41,923 nucleotides of DNA from Acidobacteriota bacterium (GTDB taxonomy: Bacteria > Actinomycetota > Acidimicrobiia > Acidimicrobiales > RAAP-2): contig JAGWWX010000007.1 of NCBI GenBank assembly GCA_018970215.1, forward strand, positions 1 to 41,923, in the 5' to 3' direction. Made by a program: the position numbers and the translations under genes. Under the pieces are notes generated by a model, which saw nothing but the letters and a program-made list of their open reading frames with translations, did no database searches and was not told the origin of the DNA. Below, in pieces: positions 23,446 through 33,005 of the stretch; the first letter of the stretch is position 1; each line of letters begins with the position of its first letter.

Positions 23446-25385
23446 GTGGTCGACGATTTTGCTCGTACGGCCACGGGTGTGACGAGGTCAATTCCTTGCC
23501 CCGTTCCCTGCGAGCCACCGGCGGGGGGCACCGGTGATGCGACGACGTGCTCGAGACCTAATCCCGTACAGGCGCCGCAGTCGTAGCAGGGAGTCCATCG
23601 ACAGTCTTCGAGGCCGACCTCAGCGATTGCCGACGCGTACTCGTCCCATAGAAAATCCTCGTGAAGTCCCGCGGAGAGATGCGCCCACGGCAGACACTCG
23701 TCGCGATCGCGCTCTCGTTCGTTGATGTCCTCGAGCGACAGCCCTTCGGCTTCGAGAGCTCGCAGCCACCGGCCGAGCGAAAAGTGCTCGCCCCACTCTT
23801 GGAATACTCCACCATCACGCCAGACGCGTTCGATGACGGCACCCATTCGCCGGTCGCCCTTGCTGGCGAGTCCTTCGGCAGCTGACGCCTCAGGGTCGTG
23901 CCACCGGACCGAGAGACCTTTGGTCACCTTCGCGGCCTCACGGAGCATGGTCACCTTACGCTGGAGCTCTGCGGGCGAATCCATCCCAAACCACTGGAAG
24001 GGCGTGTTCGGTTTGGGGACGAAACCACCCACCGACACCGTCACCGTCACGTGTCGGTGATATCTCTTCCCAATTTCCACGACTCTCGCGCCGAGATCGG
24101 CAATCGCCACGACATCGTCGTCGGTTTCGGTCGGGAGGCCGATGAGAAAGTACAGCTTGACGCGCTGCCAACCGTTCGCGAACGCCGACTCAGTCGCCGC
24201 AAAGAGGTCTTCCTCGCTGATCAGTTTGTTGATCACCCTCCGCATGCGCCACGTGCCGCCCTCGGGCGCAAAGGTCAATCCCCCGCGGCGACCTTGCTGG
24301 AGAGCCGTGGCGGTACCGACCGTGAACGCATCCACTCGAAGACTCGGCAGAGACACCGACACCCGACCACAGCCCGCGGCGGGGTCCATAACTTCGCGAA
24401 CCACCTCTTCAATATCCGAGAAGTCAGCCGTCGAGAGTGAGGTCAAGGCGACTTCGTCATAGCCCGTGCGTTCGATGCCGCGGCGCACCATGTCAATCAC
24501 TTGCTGTCGGGGGCGTTCGCGGACTGGTCGCGTGATCATCCCGGCTTGACAGAAACGACATCCTCGCGTGCAACCCCGGAACACTTCGACGTTGAGTCGG
24601 TCGTGCACGACGTCGGTCAAGGGAACCAACCCCTGACGGGGATAGGGCCATTCACCGAGATCCGCAATCGTCCGCTTTTCGACTTTCGCGGGAGCGGCAG
24701 GGTCGATCGGCCGCACGGCCACGAGACGACCCTCGTCGTACGTGGGTTCGTAGAGAGAGGGGACGTAGACGCCTTCGATACCCGCCAGTTGGCGCCACAG
24801 ATCACGCCGGTCCCGCTCCGGATTGGCCTTCCACCGCCCGACGACCTCCGTGATCTCACCCACCACTTCCTCACCGTCACCGAGCACGGCGGCGTCGACA
24901 AAGTCGGCCAGTGGCTCGGGGTTATAGGCGCAGTGTCCACCGATCAACACGATGGGGTCTGTCGCACTGCGATCTCGTGAGCGCAGCGGCACCTGCGCGA
25001 GGTCGATGATGTTCACCACATTGGTGTATGTCAATTCGGCCGCCAGATTAAAGGCGAGCAGATCGAACTCTCTCGCCGGCCGCAGCTCGTCAACCGAAAA
25101 GAAAGGAACGCCGTGCTGACGCATCAGTCGTTCAAAGTCACTCCAGGGGGCGTATCCACGTTCGGCGGTGGCGTCCGGTCGTTCATTCAAGATCTCGTAG
25201 AGAATCTGCAAGCCCTGGTTCGGGAGTCCGATCTCATAGGTGTCGGGGTACACCAAGAGCCAGTTCACGCTCTCGCCGGTGCGCTGAATCGTCTGCGCTC
25301 CAAACTCCCCGCCGATGTAACGAGCGGGCTTTTCGACGTGCCACAACAGTGGCTCAATTGCAGACCACACGGATGTCACTCCCAA
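23442..25385 (-). CDS. TIGR03960 family B12-binding-like radical SAM protein
   Basis: This is a 647-residue radical SAM enzyme. The [4Fe-4S] motif is C272-x3-C276-x2-C279 in RGCTRGCRFCQAG. It is preceded by a Rossmann-like N-terminal region resembling B12-binding domains (NWLLVYPDTYEIGLPNQGLQ, IGGHCAYNPEPL) and followed by a SAM barrel. A Cys cluster near the C-terminus (CYDCGACTGLG) may bind a second metal site. The start is TTG at 25385 or GTG at 25379; neither has a convincing Shine-Dalgarno site. It lies 13 bases after mrdA. The substrate is unknown. Confidence 0.92.
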   Translation of the reverse strand: MGVTSVWSAIEPLLWHVEKPARYIGGEFGAQTIQRTGESVNWLLVYPDTYEIGLPNQGLQILYEILNERPDATAERGYAPWSDFERLMRQHGVPFFSVDELRPAREFDLLAFNLAAELTYTNVVNIIDLAQVPLRSRDRSATDPIVLIGGHCAYNPEPLADFVDAAVLGDGEEVVGEITEVVGRWKANPERDRRDLWRQLAGIEGVYVPSLYEPTYDEGRLVAVRPIDPAAPAKVEKRTIADLGEWPYPRQGLVPLTDVVHDRLNVEVFRGCTRGCRFCQAGMITRPVRERPRQQVIDMVRRGIERTGYDEVALTSLSTADFSDIEEVVREVMDPAAGCGRVSVSLPSLRVDAFTVGTATALQQGRRGGLTFAPEGGTWRMRRVINKLISEEDLFAATESAFANGWQRVKLYFLIGLPTETDDDVVAIADLGARVVEIGKRYHRHVTVTVSVGGFVPKPNTPFQWFGMDSPAELQRKVTMLREAAKVTKGLSVRWHDPEASAAEGLASKGDRRMGAVIERVWRDGGVFQEWGEHFSLGRWLRALEAEGLSLEDINERERDRDECLPWAHLSAGLHEDFLWDEYASAIAEVGLEDCRWTPCYDCGACTGLGLEHVVASPVPPAGGSQGTGQGIDLVTPVAVRAKSSTT

Positions 25386-25398
25386 ACTCTAGGAGTGC

Positions 25399-27486
25399 TT
25401 AGCGATTCGGCGCGATACGCACACCAAATCGAACGGACTTGATGGGATGCGCAACGAGATAGTTAAAGGTCTGGGCAACGACCGGCGCGGCGGCGGCGGC
25501 CCCGTACCCACCCTTTCCAATCACGCAGAGAACCACGTACTTCGGGTGCGGCACCGGACCAAAGGCCACAAACCACGCGTTGGGTTCTTGACCCGGAGCG
25601 TTCGAAGCGGTACCCGTTTTCCCGGCAATGGGAAATGAGTTGAGATTAAACCGAGCGTACTGACGAAACGCACCGTACGCGGTGCCGTGCGGAGAGTTCA
25701 CCACGCCGAGAAGTCCTTGGAGTATCGGACCGTGAATTCGTTCAGGGAGATCCACGTGCCCCAGAACTTTTGGTCCGTACTGCTGCGTTACCTTGCCCGC
25801 GGCGTTCACGACGCCGGCAACTACTTCAGGGGCGTAGCGAGTGCCACCATTCGCGAACGTGGCGTAGGCCACGGCCATCTCCATAGGGGTCACCGCTGTG
25901 GAGCCCTGCCCGAACGACATCTGCAGATTGTCCCCGGTGTACCACTCCACATTGGGAAATGCCTTCGGCGCTTCGGCGTGCAGGGCCTTGCGAACGGTCG
26001 GTGAGTCGACACGTCCCACGTTCTCATCGGGCAGGTCAATTTGCGTCGGCTGGTCGAGGCCGTACTTGGTGGCTACGTCTTGAATCGGGGTGAGTCCGTA
26101 CTTTCGAGTGTGCGCCCAAAAGAGGTAACCAAGGTTGTAAAAGTAGTAGTCACTCGAACCAGCGAGGGCGGTCACGAGGTTGATACGCCCCATTCCGCCC
26201 ACTTCATCGTTGTAGAAAACACAGCCGTGATAGCCCTGCATACAACCGGGAACCTTGTAGCTTCCCGTGTCATTCACGACGGCATTCGCCGACAGAATGC
26301 CGGTTTGCAACTGAGCCGTGGCGGAGATCATCTTGAAGGTTGAGCCCGGTGTGTAGAGACCTTGAATGGCGTAGTTGTTAAACGCGCCGTTCGACATCAG
26401 CGCCTGAAATGTCGAATTTGAGAGACCCGAAACGAACTGGCGTAGGTCGTAGTTGGGGTAACTCGACGAGGCCAGTACGTGCCCGTTCGTCGGATCTAGC
26501 ACCACGGCTGCTCCGTTGGGAGCCGGTGGGTACTTGCCCGACCGAGCGTCCGGCGTGCGTCGGACGCGCAAAATCGCGGCCGCGAGGTACTCGTCGAGTG
26601 CCTTTTGGAGACCGGCGTCGATATTTAAGACCACCGACTGGCCAACTTTCGGCTGCGTAGAACGCACGGTGCCCAAAATGTTGCCGAGTCGATCAACGCG
26701 CAAGATTCGCTTACCGTCCACACCGCGAAGGAAATATTCGTAGAACGACTCGACCCCGGTTTTGCCGATTTTGGAGTCCATCTGATACCCCTGGTTTGGA
26801 TGGCTCTCCAACTCGTATCCATTAATCGGACCGACGTACCCAATGAGGTGAGGGGCCACGTATCCGCCGAGTGGGTACACGCGGTGTGAGACACGAATAA
26901 GTGAGACGCCGGGAAATTCGTCCTGGTGCAGCGACAGGTACTCGATCAAGTTCGGCGGTGTATCCAACAAGAGTGGTACGGGTTGGTAGCTGGTGTAGCG
27001 AACATCATTTAACTTGGCAGTGATTTCGGCAACGGACTGATTCGTCAGTTCCGCGAGAGCACCTTTCGTCTCGGGGTGTAGTTCCGCTTCGGCACGCGAC
27101 AGTCGAAGCTCTGTCGTCGTGAGATTCCCTACGAGCACGACACCGCGTCGGTCCAAAATTTCGCCCCGCGACGCCGGCAAGACCGACGTCCGTAGAGCGT
27201 TGGCCCGTACGGCGTCAACTGACGACTGATGGTCCACCACTTGCAAGAAAAACAGCCGAATGACGAGAACGCTCAACGCGGCGGCGAAGAGATATCCCAC
27301 CACTTGCCAACGAACCTCGGGGCGGTGACGTACTTCGTCGGGTGACGCGACAAGGTCGCGCAGTCCCACACCCCGACGTTCATTGATTCGACCTCCCCAC
27401 GATCGAAAGGGATTCACCGAATACCACGGACGCCACCATCGCGAGAAGCGCGGACCCGTTTTCCTATCGCGCCAGGAACGACTCAT
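25399..27486 (-). CDS. mrdA: Penicillin-binding protein 2 (peptidoglycan transpeptidase)
   Basis: PBP2 cross-links lateral-wall peptidoglycan in the elongasome with MreBCD and RodA. The 695-residue protein has an unusual 60-residue cytoplasmic tail rich in Trp and Arg, a single TM helix at about 62-83, a dimerisation domain, and the transpeptidase domain with S382-T-F-K385, S444-S-D446 and a KTGTAS motif near residue 625. Two Cys at 415 and 422 may form a disulfide. The ATG at 27486 overlaps mreD by four bases. No rodA follows, so RodA must be elsewhere in the genome. Confidence 0.95.
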   Translation of the reverse strand: MSRSWRDRKTGPRFSRWWRPWYSVNPFRSWGGRINERRGVGLRDLVASPDEVRHRPEVRWQVVGYLFAAALSVLVIRLFFLQVVDHQSSVDAVRANALRTSVLPASRGEILDRRGVVLVGNLTTTELRLSRAEAELHPETKGALAELTNQSVAEITAKLNDVRYTSYQPVPLLLDTPPNLIEYLSLHQDEFPGVSLIRVSHRVYPLGGYVAPHLIGYVGPINGYELESHPNQGYQMDSKIGKTGVESFYEYFLRGVDGKRILRVDRLGNILGTVRSTQPKVGQSVVLNIDAGLQKALDEYLAAAILRVRRTPDARSGKYPPAPNGAAVVLDPTNGHVLASSSYPNYDLRQFVSGLSNSTFQALMSNGAFNNYAIQGLYTPGSTFKMISATAQLQTGILSANAVVNDTGSYKVPGCMQGYHGCVFYNDEVGGMGRINLVTALAGSSDYYFYNLGYLFWAHTRKYGLTPIQDVATKYGLDQPTQIDLPDENVGRVDSPTVRKALHAEAPKAFPNVEWYTGDNLQMSFGQGSTAVTPMEMAVAYATFANGGTRYAPEVVAGVVNAAGKVTQQYGPKVLGHVDLPERIHGPILQGLLGVVNSPHGTAYGAFRQYARFNLNSFPIAGKTGTASNAPGQEPNAWFVAFGPVPHPKYVVLCVIGKGGYGAAAAAPVVAQTFNYLVAHPIKSVRFGVRIAPNR

Positions 27487-27995
27487 CGCCGAACGTCCAT
27501 CGACTCACCGACTGCGATACGCACCATACGTACCGCGGGGCGCAGCAGTAGGCCGAACGCGAAGGCGTTGACGACCATCGTGGCGCCGACGTCACCGCGC
27601 CAAAGCTGGATATCTCCAAAACAGAATCCGAGAATGACAAAAACGAGAGGGGTGATCAGCCCACAGCTACCACCAATCAGCAGTGGCATCCACCACGCCG
27701 CCCCTCGGAGATCACCAAGATCCTCGCGCCCGAGAAGTCCCGCGGCATATCCGATCAGAGCACCGGTGACGGTGAAGAGCCCAAAGGGCGTGGCAACGTG
27801 CGTATCAAACAGCAAGCCACTCGTCGCACCGGCCACAATTCCCGACGGAGTGTTACCCACGAGTCCGACACACAGCGGCCACAGCCAGACAATCATGACG
27901 GCAATTCCCGCGATGCGGTACGACGAAACAATCGCCGTTTGGAGAGCCACCACGAAAACACTCGCGAGCATCACTCGCGGAACCCACGTTCTCAC
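27483..27995 (-). CDS. mreD: Rod shape-determining protein MreD
   Basis: This is a 170-residue integral membrane protein with five or six hydrophobic helices, including FGLFTVTGALIGYAAGLLG. MreD is poorly conserved in sequence; its position between mreC and mrdA and its length fit well. The GTG at 27995 overlaps the mreC stop (GTGA) and the stop overlaps mrdA (ATGA), so all are coupled. Confidence 0.9.
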   Translation of the reverse strand: MRTWVPRVMLASVFVVALQTAIVSSYRIAGIAVMIVWLWPLCVGLVGNTPSGIVAGATSGLLFDTHVATPFGLFTVTGALIGYAAGLLGREDLGDLRGAAWWMPLLIGGSCGLITPLVFVILGFCFGDIQLWRGDVGATMVVNAFAFGLLLRPAVRMVRIAVGESMDVRR

Positions 27996-28810
27996 GTGGC
28001 GGGCTCCCAGACCACAACGTCAACGTAATGGACGTTTTTGACGTCGGCGACCGGCTGAAGCCGTAGGTCGTACGTCGTGGCGCCGGGCGTGAGCTTGACA
28101 CTCGTCACCGTTGCCACGGGTAGTCCCGCGGGATACAGACCGCCGTCGAGACCGTTCGTGGCAAAGATCGTGCCGGGGGCCAGCGTTCCCTTGAGTGGTA
28201 TGGCCGTCACCGACAGAGCGTGATTCAAACCGCGACCCGACACAATGGCGTTGGTCGTACCATCACCGTACGTACACCCGATGGCGGTCGATGCGTCGGT
28301 CACGAGCTGCACCGTCGCGCCGTGTAGTGACACCGACACCACGCGACCAATCAATCCACCACTGGCCACCACGGGCATGCCCACCATCACTCCGTCGTCA
28401 CGGCCTTTGCCGATACCGATGGACGCCACGAAGTTGGTCGGTGATAGTTCCGTGACGGGTGCTGCGATAGTGGGAAGTGAGCCGACAAACGGTACGTTCA
28501 ACTCGTCTGTTAACTGTCGCAGTTGACGTTCGAAAGCGTCAATTTGATTGGCTTTCGTTTGGGCGATGCCGACCTGGTAGCGAAGTTGTCGATTCTGTTC
28601 GAGAACGTCGGAGTAGTTCAATGCCCCGCTAAAGAAATGCCCGATAGGACGAGCGAAGAGATTGAGTGCCCATGACACGGGCGAGGTCACGATGTTGCCC
28701 GCGCCGCGGATACTGGCGACGACGCCGCCGGAGAGCTGCACGACCAGCACGACGGCAACCGCGCCGGATGCTCCGAAGAACAGGCGGCGACGGCGGCGTG
28801 ACGTCGCCAC
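27992..28810 (-). CDS. mreC: Cell shape-determining protein MreC
   Basis: MreC is the bitopic elongasome scaffold. The 272-residue protein has a basic N-terminus, a TM helix at about 12-32, a coiled-coil-prone stretch at about 65-105 (LEQNRQLRYQVGIAQTKAN), and a two-barrel extracytoplasmic domain with IGIGKGRDDGVMVGMPVVA, as in the family. The start is GTG at 28810, two bases after the mreB stop. Confidence 0.95.
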   Translation of the reverse strand: MATSRRRRRLFFGASGAVAVVLVVQLSGGVVASIRGAGNIVTSPVSWALNLFARPIGHFFSGALNYSDVLEQNRQLRYQVGIAQTKANQIDAFERQLRQLTDELNVPFVGSLPTIAAPVTELSPTNFVASIGIGKGRDDGVMVGMPVVASGGLIGRVVSVSLHGATVQLVTDASTAIGCTYGDGTTNAIVSGRGLNHALSVTAIPLKGTLAPGTIFATNGLDGGLYPAGLPVATVTSVKLTPGATTYDLRLQPVADVKNVHYVDVVVWEPAT

Positions 28811-28812
28811 GT

Positions 28813-29841
28813 CTACCTCGACTGCGTCGTCTTGAGGAGCTCGAAGTAGCCCGGTTCCTCGAGGCAGCGACCTGAACCGATAGCGACACAGTTCAGCGGA
28901 TCGGGCGCAATCACGATGGGCATATTGGTTTCCGCCTGCAGGCGTGCGTCTAACCCGTGGAGCAACGCTCCCCCGCCGGTGAGCACGATGCCTCGCTCCA
29001 TGATGTCCGCCGCCAGCTCGGGTGGCGTCCGATCCAACGTGACCTTGACGGCATCCACGATGGCCGATACGGGTTCGTTGATGGCCTCACGAATCTGATT
29101 GGTGGTAATGACCACGGTCTTGGGAAGTCCCGTCACGAGGTCTCGGCCGCGAATTTCGGCGGTGAGTTCTTCTTGCAGCGGGTACGCCGAACCGAGACGC
29201 ATCTTGAGTTCTTCTGCAGTCCGTTCACCAAGTGCGAGTCGAAAGTTCTTCTTGACGTAGTCAACGATGGCTTCATCTAGCTCGTCGCCACCGATACGGA
29301 CCGACTGACTCGTCACCATGCCACCGAGCGACACCACCGCAACTTCCGTGGTCCCTCCACCGATGTCGACGACCATGTTGCCAATCGGTTCACTGATCGG
29401 AAGTCCCGCACCAATCGCTGCCGCCATCGGCTCTTCAATGATGTACGCGCGTCGAGCACCGGCGTATTCGGCTGCTTCAATTACGGCGCGCCGCTCCACA
29501 CCGGTGATACCCGACGGCACACAGATCACCATGCGCGGTTTCGCAAACCGACGTTGATGCACACGCAAAATGAAGTAGCGCAGCATCGACTCACAGACAT
29601 CGAAGTCGGCAATAACACCGTCTTTGAGCGGTCGGATCGCTTGAATGTTGTTAGGAGTACGTCCAATCATCCGCTTGGCTTCAGAGCCGACCGCCAACGG
29701 CTTTCCGTCATTGACATTGACGGCGACCACGGAGGGTTCGTTGAGAACAATGCCTCGACCCTTGACGTAGACCAGAGTGTTGGCCGTGCCCAAGTCAACG
29801 GCCATGTCCCGGCCTAAGAGATTGAACCGACTATCAACCAT
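28813..29841 (-). CDS. mreB: Rod shape-determining protein MreB
   Basis: This actin-like filament protein positions wall synthesis. The 342-residue protein has phosphate-1 VDLGTANT, phosphate-2 [16 protein letters not shown] and the adenosine motif [14 protein letters not shown]. The start is ATG at 29841 ([16 protein letters not shown]) because GAGGG lies five bases upstream; a TTG four codons earlier is less likely. A TAGCCT box at 29883-29888 is a candidate -10 giving a leader of about 35 bases. It is the first gene of mreB-mreC-mreD-mrdA, consistent with a rod-shaped cell. Confidence 0.97.
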   Translation of the reverse strand: MVDSRFNLLGRDMAVDLGTANTLVYVKGRGIVLNEPSVVAVNVNDGKPLAVGSEAKRMIGRTPNNIQAIRPLKDGVIADFDVCESMLRYFILRVHQRRFAKPRMVICVPSGITGVERRAVIEAAEYAGARRAYIIEEPMAAAIGAGLPISEPIGNMVVDIGGGTTEVAVVSLGGMVTSQSVRIGGDELDEAIVDYVKKNFRLALGERTAEELKMRLGSAYPLQEELTAEIRGRDLVTGLPKTVVITTNQIREAINEPVSAIVDAVKVTLDRTPPELAADIMERGIVLTGGGALLHGLDARLQAETNMPIVIAPDPLNCVAIGSGRCLEEPGYFELLKTTQSR

Positions 29842-29912
29842 ACGAACCCTCAACTCGTCGCCACTGCGCCGTTAGTCCTTACAGGCTAGGCGGTGACGGG
29901 CGGTGGTTGAAA

Positions 29913-30323
29913 TCAGCGAAGAGTGGGGAAGAATAAGGCGATTTCGCGCGCGGCCGACTCTGGTGAATCAGATCCGTGAATGAGATTTTCCGTCATCTCG
30001 ATGGCGAGGTCTCCCCGAATCGTTCCAGGGGCGGCATCCTTGGGATTCGTCACACCCATCATTTGACGGACGACTCTGAAGGTCTCGCCAGGTCCTTCAA
30101 CGACGAGAAGCAGAGCGGGTGAACGTGTAATGAAATCAACCAAGTCCCCGAAGAACGGCTTGCCCGCGTGTTCGGCGTAGTGCTGCTCAGCAGTTCCGCG
30201 GTCGATGTGGCGGAGTTCGGCCGCCACAATGCGGAGCTGTTTGCGCTCTAGACGGCCCACAATTTCACCGATAAGACGGCGCTCTACTCCGTCGGGCTTC
30301 ACGATGACAAGTGTGCGATCCAT
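29913..30323 (-). CDS. ndk: Nucleoside diphosphate kinase
   Basis: Ndk balances NTP and dNTP pools. The 136-residue protein has the N-terminal [18 protein letters not shown] and the active-site His in [12 protein letters not shown]. The ATG at 30323 lies ten bases after the folC stop and has no Shine-Dalgarno site. A TAGATT box sits six bases upstream and begins with the folC stop codon itself, so ndk may have its own leaderless promoter. Confidence 0.97.
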   Translation of the reverse strand: MDRTLVIVKPDGVERRLIGEIVGRLERKQLRIVAAELRHIDRGTAEQHYAEHAGKPFFGDLVDFITRSPALLLVVEGPGETFRVVRQMMGVTNPKDAAPGTIRGDLAIEMTENLIHGSDSPESAAREIALFFPTLR

Positions 30324-30329
30324 AACGTC

Positions 30330-30335
30330 AATCTA
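30330..30335 (-). promoter_or_regulatory. Putative -10 box of ndk overlapping the folC stop codon
   Basis: On the minus strand TAGATT is followed by six bases (GACGTT) and ATG. Its first three bases are the folC stop codon TAG. Confidence 0.45.
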
Positions 30336-31670
30336 CCGCGGGGTCGGTCGATGTTGATACGGGAGGGAGAGTAAGCCGGCGCGAACGTCACCGACTAGAT
30401 AGAGACTTCCCGCGATGATGATGTGGTCGTCGGGCTGACTCTGGGTTCGCGCGTAACGCACGGCGTCACGGGGGTCGATCACCACCGTCACCTCCCCACC
30501 GCGCTGAGCGATGTAGGCGGCGACGGCTTCCGCTGACTGCGCTCGCGGGGACAGAGGTTCGCAGACGACAAACTCATTCACACCGAGCGCGAGGAAGGGG
30601 TCAATCATGTCGGCGATTTCGCGACCGGTCAGCATTCCGACAACAACTCGCCGCTCGCCGATCAGATGAAACGCTTCGTCAAGCGTTGCCACGAGGGCGC
30701 GCACTCCCGCGGGATTGTGAGCCCCGTCAATCAACGTCAGCGGGTACGGCTCGAGGACTTCGAGGCGGCCCGGCATGGTGACCGATCCGAAGGCACTCAC
30801 CACCACATCTTCACTTAGTGGTCGGTCAAGGAACTCCTCGACGGCCACGAGCGCGATGAGTGCATTGGCCCCTTGGTGGATGCCGTGCAGCGGTAGATGA
30901 ACGTCCTCGTATCGGGTGCGAGGTGTCGAGAACGTGAGAAGCCGACCGCCGAGGGCCAAGTTGTTGGACTCCAGGCGAAAGTCGCGGTCCCACATAATCA
31001 AGGGGCAACCCAACTCCTCACTGCGACGCCGGGCAATCTCCACGACCGTGGGATCGTCGGTGCCAAGCACGGCGACACCTTCAGCACGAAAAATTCCCAC
31101 TTTGTCGCGCGCAATGTCCCCAATGGTGGGCCCCAGAACCGCGGTGTGATCGAGATCCACGTTCGTGAGAACCGATACGGTCGCATCGATCACATTCGTA
31201 GAGTCCCACGTACCGCCGAGACCGACTTCAATAACGCCCACTTCGACGCCCATGTCCGAAAAGTGGAGAAAGGCGGCAACGGTGAGGAGTTCGAATCGCG
31301 TCAGACGGATTCCAATGGCGTCCTCGACGTCCGCGAGCCGTCCTAATAGTCGCGTCAGATGTCCATCGGATATGGGCTCACCGTGAACCACGATGCGTTC
31401 GTTAATACGTTGGAGGTCGGGTGACACAAAGGTTCCAACGGACAGGCCTTGCTCGCGCAGCAGGGCCGAAATGATGGTGGTCGTTGTCCCTTTCCCGTTC
31501 GTTCCCGTGATGTGAAGTGTCGGGTAGTCGCGGTGGGGGTCGGCGAGCGCGGCAAGGGTAGCTATCACGGGTTGCAACGTCGGAACGTCCGCGCGATTGG
31601 GCGCGACCTTCTCAAAATCGACGTGTGACTCCAACCACGTGAGAGCCTGCGTGAGATTCGCGAACTGCAC
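30333..31670 (-). CDS. folC: Folylpolyglutamate synthase / dihydrofolate synthase
   Basis: FolC adds glutamate to (dihydro)pteroate and folates. The 445-residue Mur-ligase-family protein has the P-loop ITGTNGKGTTTT (about residues 54-65), the VGLGGTWDSTNVID and LDHTAVLG segments, and DGAHNPAG in the C-terminal domain. The GTG at 31670 overlaps the clpX stop by one base (TAGTG). The clpX-folC-ndk run resembles the clpX-valS-folC-ndk order of other bacteria, without valS. Confidence 0.96.
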   Translation of the reverse strand: MQFANLTQALTWLESHVDFEKVAPNRADVPTLQPVIATLAALADPHRDYPTLHITGTNGKGTTTTIISALLREQGLSVGTFVSPDLQRINERIVVHGEPISDGHLTRLLGRLADVEDAIGIRLTRFELLTVAAFLHFSDMGVEVGVIEVGLGGTWDSTNVIDATVSVLTNVDLDHTAVLGPTIGDIARDKVGIFRAEGVAVLGTDDPTVVEIARRRSEELGCPLIMWDRDFRLESNNLALGGRLLTFSTPRTRYEDVHLPLHGIHQGANALIALVAVEEFLDRPLSEDVVVSAFGSVTMPGRLEVLEPYPLTLIDGAHNPAGVRALVATLDEAFHLIGERRVVVGMLTGREIADMIDPFLALGVNEFVVCEPLSPRAQSAEAVAAYIAQRGGEVTVVIDPRDAVRYARTQSQPDDHIIIAGSLYLVGDVRAGLLSLPYQHRPTPR

Positions 31671-32929
31671 TAGCTCGCGCGACGTTGGCGCGGCTTCGGC
31701 TTCTTCACTTCGAGAAGTGGCTCTGCCTCCTTGCGCACTGCCGTCGCGGTGATGACGCAGCGCTTTACGTCCTTGCGACCCGGTAGGTCAAACATCGTGT
31801 CGAGGAGAACGTCTTCGAGAATGGAGCGCAGTCCGCGGGCTCCGGTCGATCGAGCGATGGCGAGTCGAGCAATCTCTCGCACCGCTTCGGGTTCAAAGAC
31901 CAGCTCCACACCGTCGATGGCAAAGATTCGTTGGTACTGCTTCAACAACGAGTTCTTCGGTTCCGAGAGCACGGCGACCAGCATGTCTTCATCCAACTGC
32001 TCCACTGCTCCCACGACGGGCAACCGCCCAATGAACTCTGGAATCAGACCAAACTTCACGAGATCCTCGGGAAGGACGTGGCGGAAAATATTGTCGCCCC
32101 CGACCGCCTGGCGTTCCACGGGCTGTCCGAAGCCAATGCTCTTTTGTCCGAGTCGACGTTCGATAATTTTTTCTAATCCCGCAAACGCTCCACCGACGAT
32201 GAACAAAATATTGGTCGTGTCAATGGTGATGAACTCTTGGTGCGGGTGCTTTCGGCCGCCCTGTGGCGGAACTGACGCCACCGTGCCTTCGAGAATCTTC
32301 AGCAGAGCTTGTTGGACTCCCTCGCCGGACACATCTCGCGTGATGGACACGTTTTCCGACTTCCGCGCAATCTTGTCGATCTCGTCGATGTAGATAATGC
32401 CCCGTTCGGCTCGTTTCACATCAAAGTCGGCCGCATTGAGAAGCTTCAGCAAAATATTCTCGACGTCTTCACCGACGTATCCCGCTTCCGTGAGGGCCGT
32501 CGCGTCAGCGATGGCGAACGGCACGTTCAGCATCTTGGCCAATGTCTGAGCGAGGTACGTCTTCCCACAACCCGTGGGCCCGAGCATCAAAATATTGGAC
32601 TTGGCCACTTCCACGTCGGTGTCTCGTGTGGGCCCCGCCTGGACTCTCTTGTAGTGGTTATACACCGCAACGGAAAGAATCTTCTTCGCCGATTCTTGGC
32701 CGATGACGAACTCGTCCAGATAGGCCGCTATCTCACGGGGCTTAGGGAGTTCGTCCAGGGCGAGGAGCGGGCGTTCCCCGAGTTCCTCCGCGAGGATGTC
32801 CGTACAGAGATCCACACACTCATTGCAGATGTAGACGCCACTGCCAGCGATCAACTTGCGTACCTGTCGCTGACCCTTGGAGCAGAAGTTGCACTTGAGG
32901 GAGTCGACCGACTCTCCGATTTTTGCCAC
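31670..32929 (-). CDS. clpX: ATP-dependent Clp protease, ATP-binding subunit ClpX
   Basis: ClpX is the AAA+ unfoldase that feeds ClpP. The 419-residue protein has an N-terminal zinc finger (C13, C16, C35, C38), Walker A GPTGCGKT, pore loop GYVG, Walker [10 protein letters not shown], the RKH loop (RKHPHQEF), the ClpP-docking IGF loop in [10 protein letters not shown], and sensor 2 GARGLRS. The start is GTG at 32929 with GGAGGG eight bases upstream. It is separated from clpP by a large secreted-protein gene and may have its own promoter. Confidence 0.98.
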   Translation of the reverse strand: MAKIGESVDSLKCNFCSKGQRQVRKLIAGSGVYICNECVDLCTDILAEELGERPLLALDELPKPREIAAYLDEFVIGQESAKKILSVAVYNHYKRVQAGPTRDTDVEVAKSNILMLGPTGCGKTYLAQTLAKMLNVPFAIADATALTEAGYVGEDVENILLKLLNAADFDVKRAERGIIYIDEIDKIARKSENVSITRDVSGEGVQQALLKILEGTVASVPPQGGRKHPHQEFITIDTTNILFIVGGAFAGLEKIIERRLGQKSIGFGQPVERQAVGGDNIFRHVLPEDLVKFGLIPEFIGRLPVVGAVEQLDEDMLVAVLSEPKNSLLKQYQRIFAIDGVELVFEPEAVREIARLAIARSTGARGLRSILEDVLLDTMFDLPGRKDVKRCVITATAVRKEAEPLLEVKKPKPRQRRAS

Positions 32930-32967
32930 GGTTTTTAACCCTCCGACACGGTCTCCACCCGCTCCTT

Positions 32968-32973
32968 AGTGTA
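32968..32973 (-). promoter_or_regulatory. Possible -10 box for clpX
   Basis: TACACT on the minus strand, 38 bases upstream of the clpX GTG, in the 76-base gap after the large secreted-protein gene. A start about seven bases on would give a leader that includes the GGAGGG Shine-Dalgarno site. No good -35 was found. Confidence 0.3.
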
Positions 32974-33005
32974 CGAGGAACCTCTAACAAAAAGGGGGAC
33001 GGGCG

